Source: Nelumbo lutea
Taxonomy: Eukaryota; Streptophyta; Magnoliopsida; Proteales; Nelumbonaceae
Direction: 5' to 3'
Length of the DNA: 64,000 nucleotides
NCBI GenBank assembly: GCA_022828595.1
Contig: JAKGHH010000002.1
Coordinates: 107,443,254 to 107,507,253 of the forward strand
In this document: positions 62,721 through 64,000 of the stretch, one piece after another
Position numbering within the stretch: the first letter of the stretch is position 1
Layout of the letters: every line of letters begins with the position of its first letter
Notes under the pieces: model-generated
What the model was told of the DNA's origin: nothing
The model's input: the letters and a program-made list of their open reading frames with translations, nothing else
Databases searched by the model: none
Program-made: the position numbers and the translations under genes

Positions 62721-64000
62721 CCAGGAGTAGAAGAAGAAGAGAATAAAAGGGATCTATTTAATTTTTCCAATTTCTGGTTCAACCCAACCCAAATAGGACG
62801 CCAAGATTATCATAGTGATACCAAGAAGGTAATTGATAGAATGGCATGATGGCAGCAGCAATGAAGGGTTGCAGGGTCGTCTTTTTTACTACGGGCAACG
62901 GCTCGGTTGCAGGGTATCAACGGCAAGATGGCAGCGGCGATGGAGGGTTGCAGGGTTGTCTTTCACTGCAGGAAGGGGCTCAGTTGAAGCTCAACGGCAA
63001 GATGGCAGCAGTTCAGTTGTAGGGTATCAACAGTAAGAGGGGCGACGGGGAGGCAGGGGAAGAGAGACTCCAGATCGAAGGAATTTTCACTTTGAGTCCA
63101 CACATTTTGTGACACGTCAAAAGTATAAAAAGGTAAACCGGATTTCCTAACATCAAGAGCGTGACGAAGAAACAGAGCTGCTGAGTGGTTCGAAATAAGA
63201 ATTCTTGATGACAACCTAACTGGTCAAGGAAAAGAAATTAATTCGAGATTTTTTTTTTTTTCTGCTAACAATTAAATGCAGAGCACAGAGAGCAAAGCTA
63301 GACAAAATAAGAATCCTTGATGACAACCTAAAAACAGGAGAAACAAAATTGTATATGCTAAGTGATTCGGAAAAAACCCACGAACATTACTAAGGAAAAG
63401 AAAACATCAAGTTGTATAATTCGAGATTTTTTTATTAAATGAATGGGGTGATTCCATCAAGGTTGCAGCGGTTCTGAATTCTGATAAATAGGAAGGAGGG
63501 GGGATCTTCAACTGCTTCTGTGTGCACTTGTTGTCGGGGATTTCTAACTTGGGTTGGTGCTGATTCTGTGTGTTACTATGATTCGGGGGTACATAACAAT
63601 TTCCCCTAATGATTTGAATTTATCAACTAGAAAATTTTCTCTACAGTGAGTGCTTTTGCTTTCTGTTTCTCGTCCTCTACTCTTTGATTGATACATAGAA
63701 CAAGTTGGGTTCATTGATATTGGTATCAAAAGGTTCATCAGGTCAAAGAGAGAGATCTTGAAGGTGAGGCTTATTATCATTGTTCGGATTATGGTTGAGC
63801 TGGCCCTAGATGCCATGTGTCGCATATGTGACCATCCTATCTCCTCAACCACGTCAGCACTACATCACCTCTGCGGCCCTACCTTATCTCCTCGACCAAA
63901 TCAGTTCCAAGTCATATTGATAAGCACGACTAAGATAGGAGATCATTGTACGGATGGGGACAATTTCGTTGGGAATTAGGTCTTATCCCAAAGACCTCGA
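62721..64000. other. Unassigned sequence with minisatellite-like repeats
   Basis: At 62850-63030, three diverged units of about 75 bp carry GGCAAGATGGCAGC and GGGTTGCAGGG. At 63195-63440, two blocks (AAGAATTCTTGATGACAACCTAA / AAGAATCCTTGATGACAACCTAA, given in part, and AATTCGAGATTTTTTT) are duplicated. At 63830-63895, ATCCTATCTCCTCAACCA / CTTATCTCCTCGACCAAATC is a second short repeat. No open frame shows a recognisable protein. It could be more transposon sequence continuing beyond the window. Confidence 0.4.

Noticed and set aside
1..64000. tRNA, rRNA, CRISPR or bacterial operon features
   Set aside because: No cloverleaf with A/B boxes, no rRNA-like block, no regularly spaced identical repeats with unique spacers, and no ribosome-binding-site-led gene strings were seen. 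The tRNA-like words are LTR primer-binding sites.

Overview
This is nuclear DNA of a flowering plant. It carries a plant-type G-type lectin receptor-like kinase, plant LTR retrotransposon lineages (Ty1/copia, and Ty3/gypsy of the Tat type), LINEs, MULE/Pack-MULE elements, and hAT-like and Tourist-like MITEs. AT-rich intergenic sequence lies between them. The species cannot be fixed from the sequence. No tRNA, rRNA, CRISPR or prokaryotic operon is visible. Almost the whole window is transposon sequence, much of it nested.

Layout. 1-1164: the 5' end of a minus-strand Tat-like element (A), with its LTR at 321-1164. 1165-3472: a minus-strand broken copy of the kinase 3' end plus its 3' flank, split by a MULE (1260-2645). 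3473-10315: two nested copia remnants. One (plus, 3676-6910) carries an antisense fragment of the cytosolic ribosomal protein uL4 (RPL4) gene beside its primer-binding site. The other (minus, 7026-10315) has lost its reverse transcriptase. A 42-bp-arm palindrome (6927-7025) sits at their junction. 10316-29860: intergenic, with many small non-autonomous elements. Among them are three copies of a hAT-like MITE with 8-bp target duplications, two MULEs (13158-14241 and 27778-28367), a 720-bp foldback (15954-16673) and several Tourist-like MITEs.

29864-32256 is the only near-complete host gene, an intronless lectin receptor kinase of about 800 codons. It has one 1-base frameshift at 31054/31055 and an Arg where the kinase VAIK lysine should be. 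Its 3' flank (32257-34912) holds a 5'-truncated LINE (32380-34609), itself split by a solo LTR with a GAGGC target duplication. The same flank, inverted and without the LINE, is seen at 1165-2996. The two loci are therefore an inverted segmental duplication, and each shows the other's empty insertion site.

34913-38340: hAT-like and Tourist-like MITEs. 38341-49680: a 5'-truncated minus-strand LINE split by the Tat-like element B (38367-48028, minus, target duplication GGTTA). 50448-51487: a solo Tat-like LTR. 52013-62720: a small hAT-like MITE split by the Tat-like element C (52105-62379, plus, target duplication GGATC). 62721-64000: unassigned sequence with minisatellite-like repeats.

Elements B and C share a layout: LTR, primer site, gag, protease, reverse transcriptase, RNase H, a second archaeal-type RNase H, integrase, then a convergent antisense gene (aORF) that looks like a real spliced gene. 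In both copies it has its own TATAAATA box about 180-190 bp upstream of the ATG, and two short GT-AG introns at the same positions and phases. This aORF and the RPL4-carrying copia are the most interesting items here. All element ORFs carry premature stops or frameshifts, so nothing here looks autonomously active.
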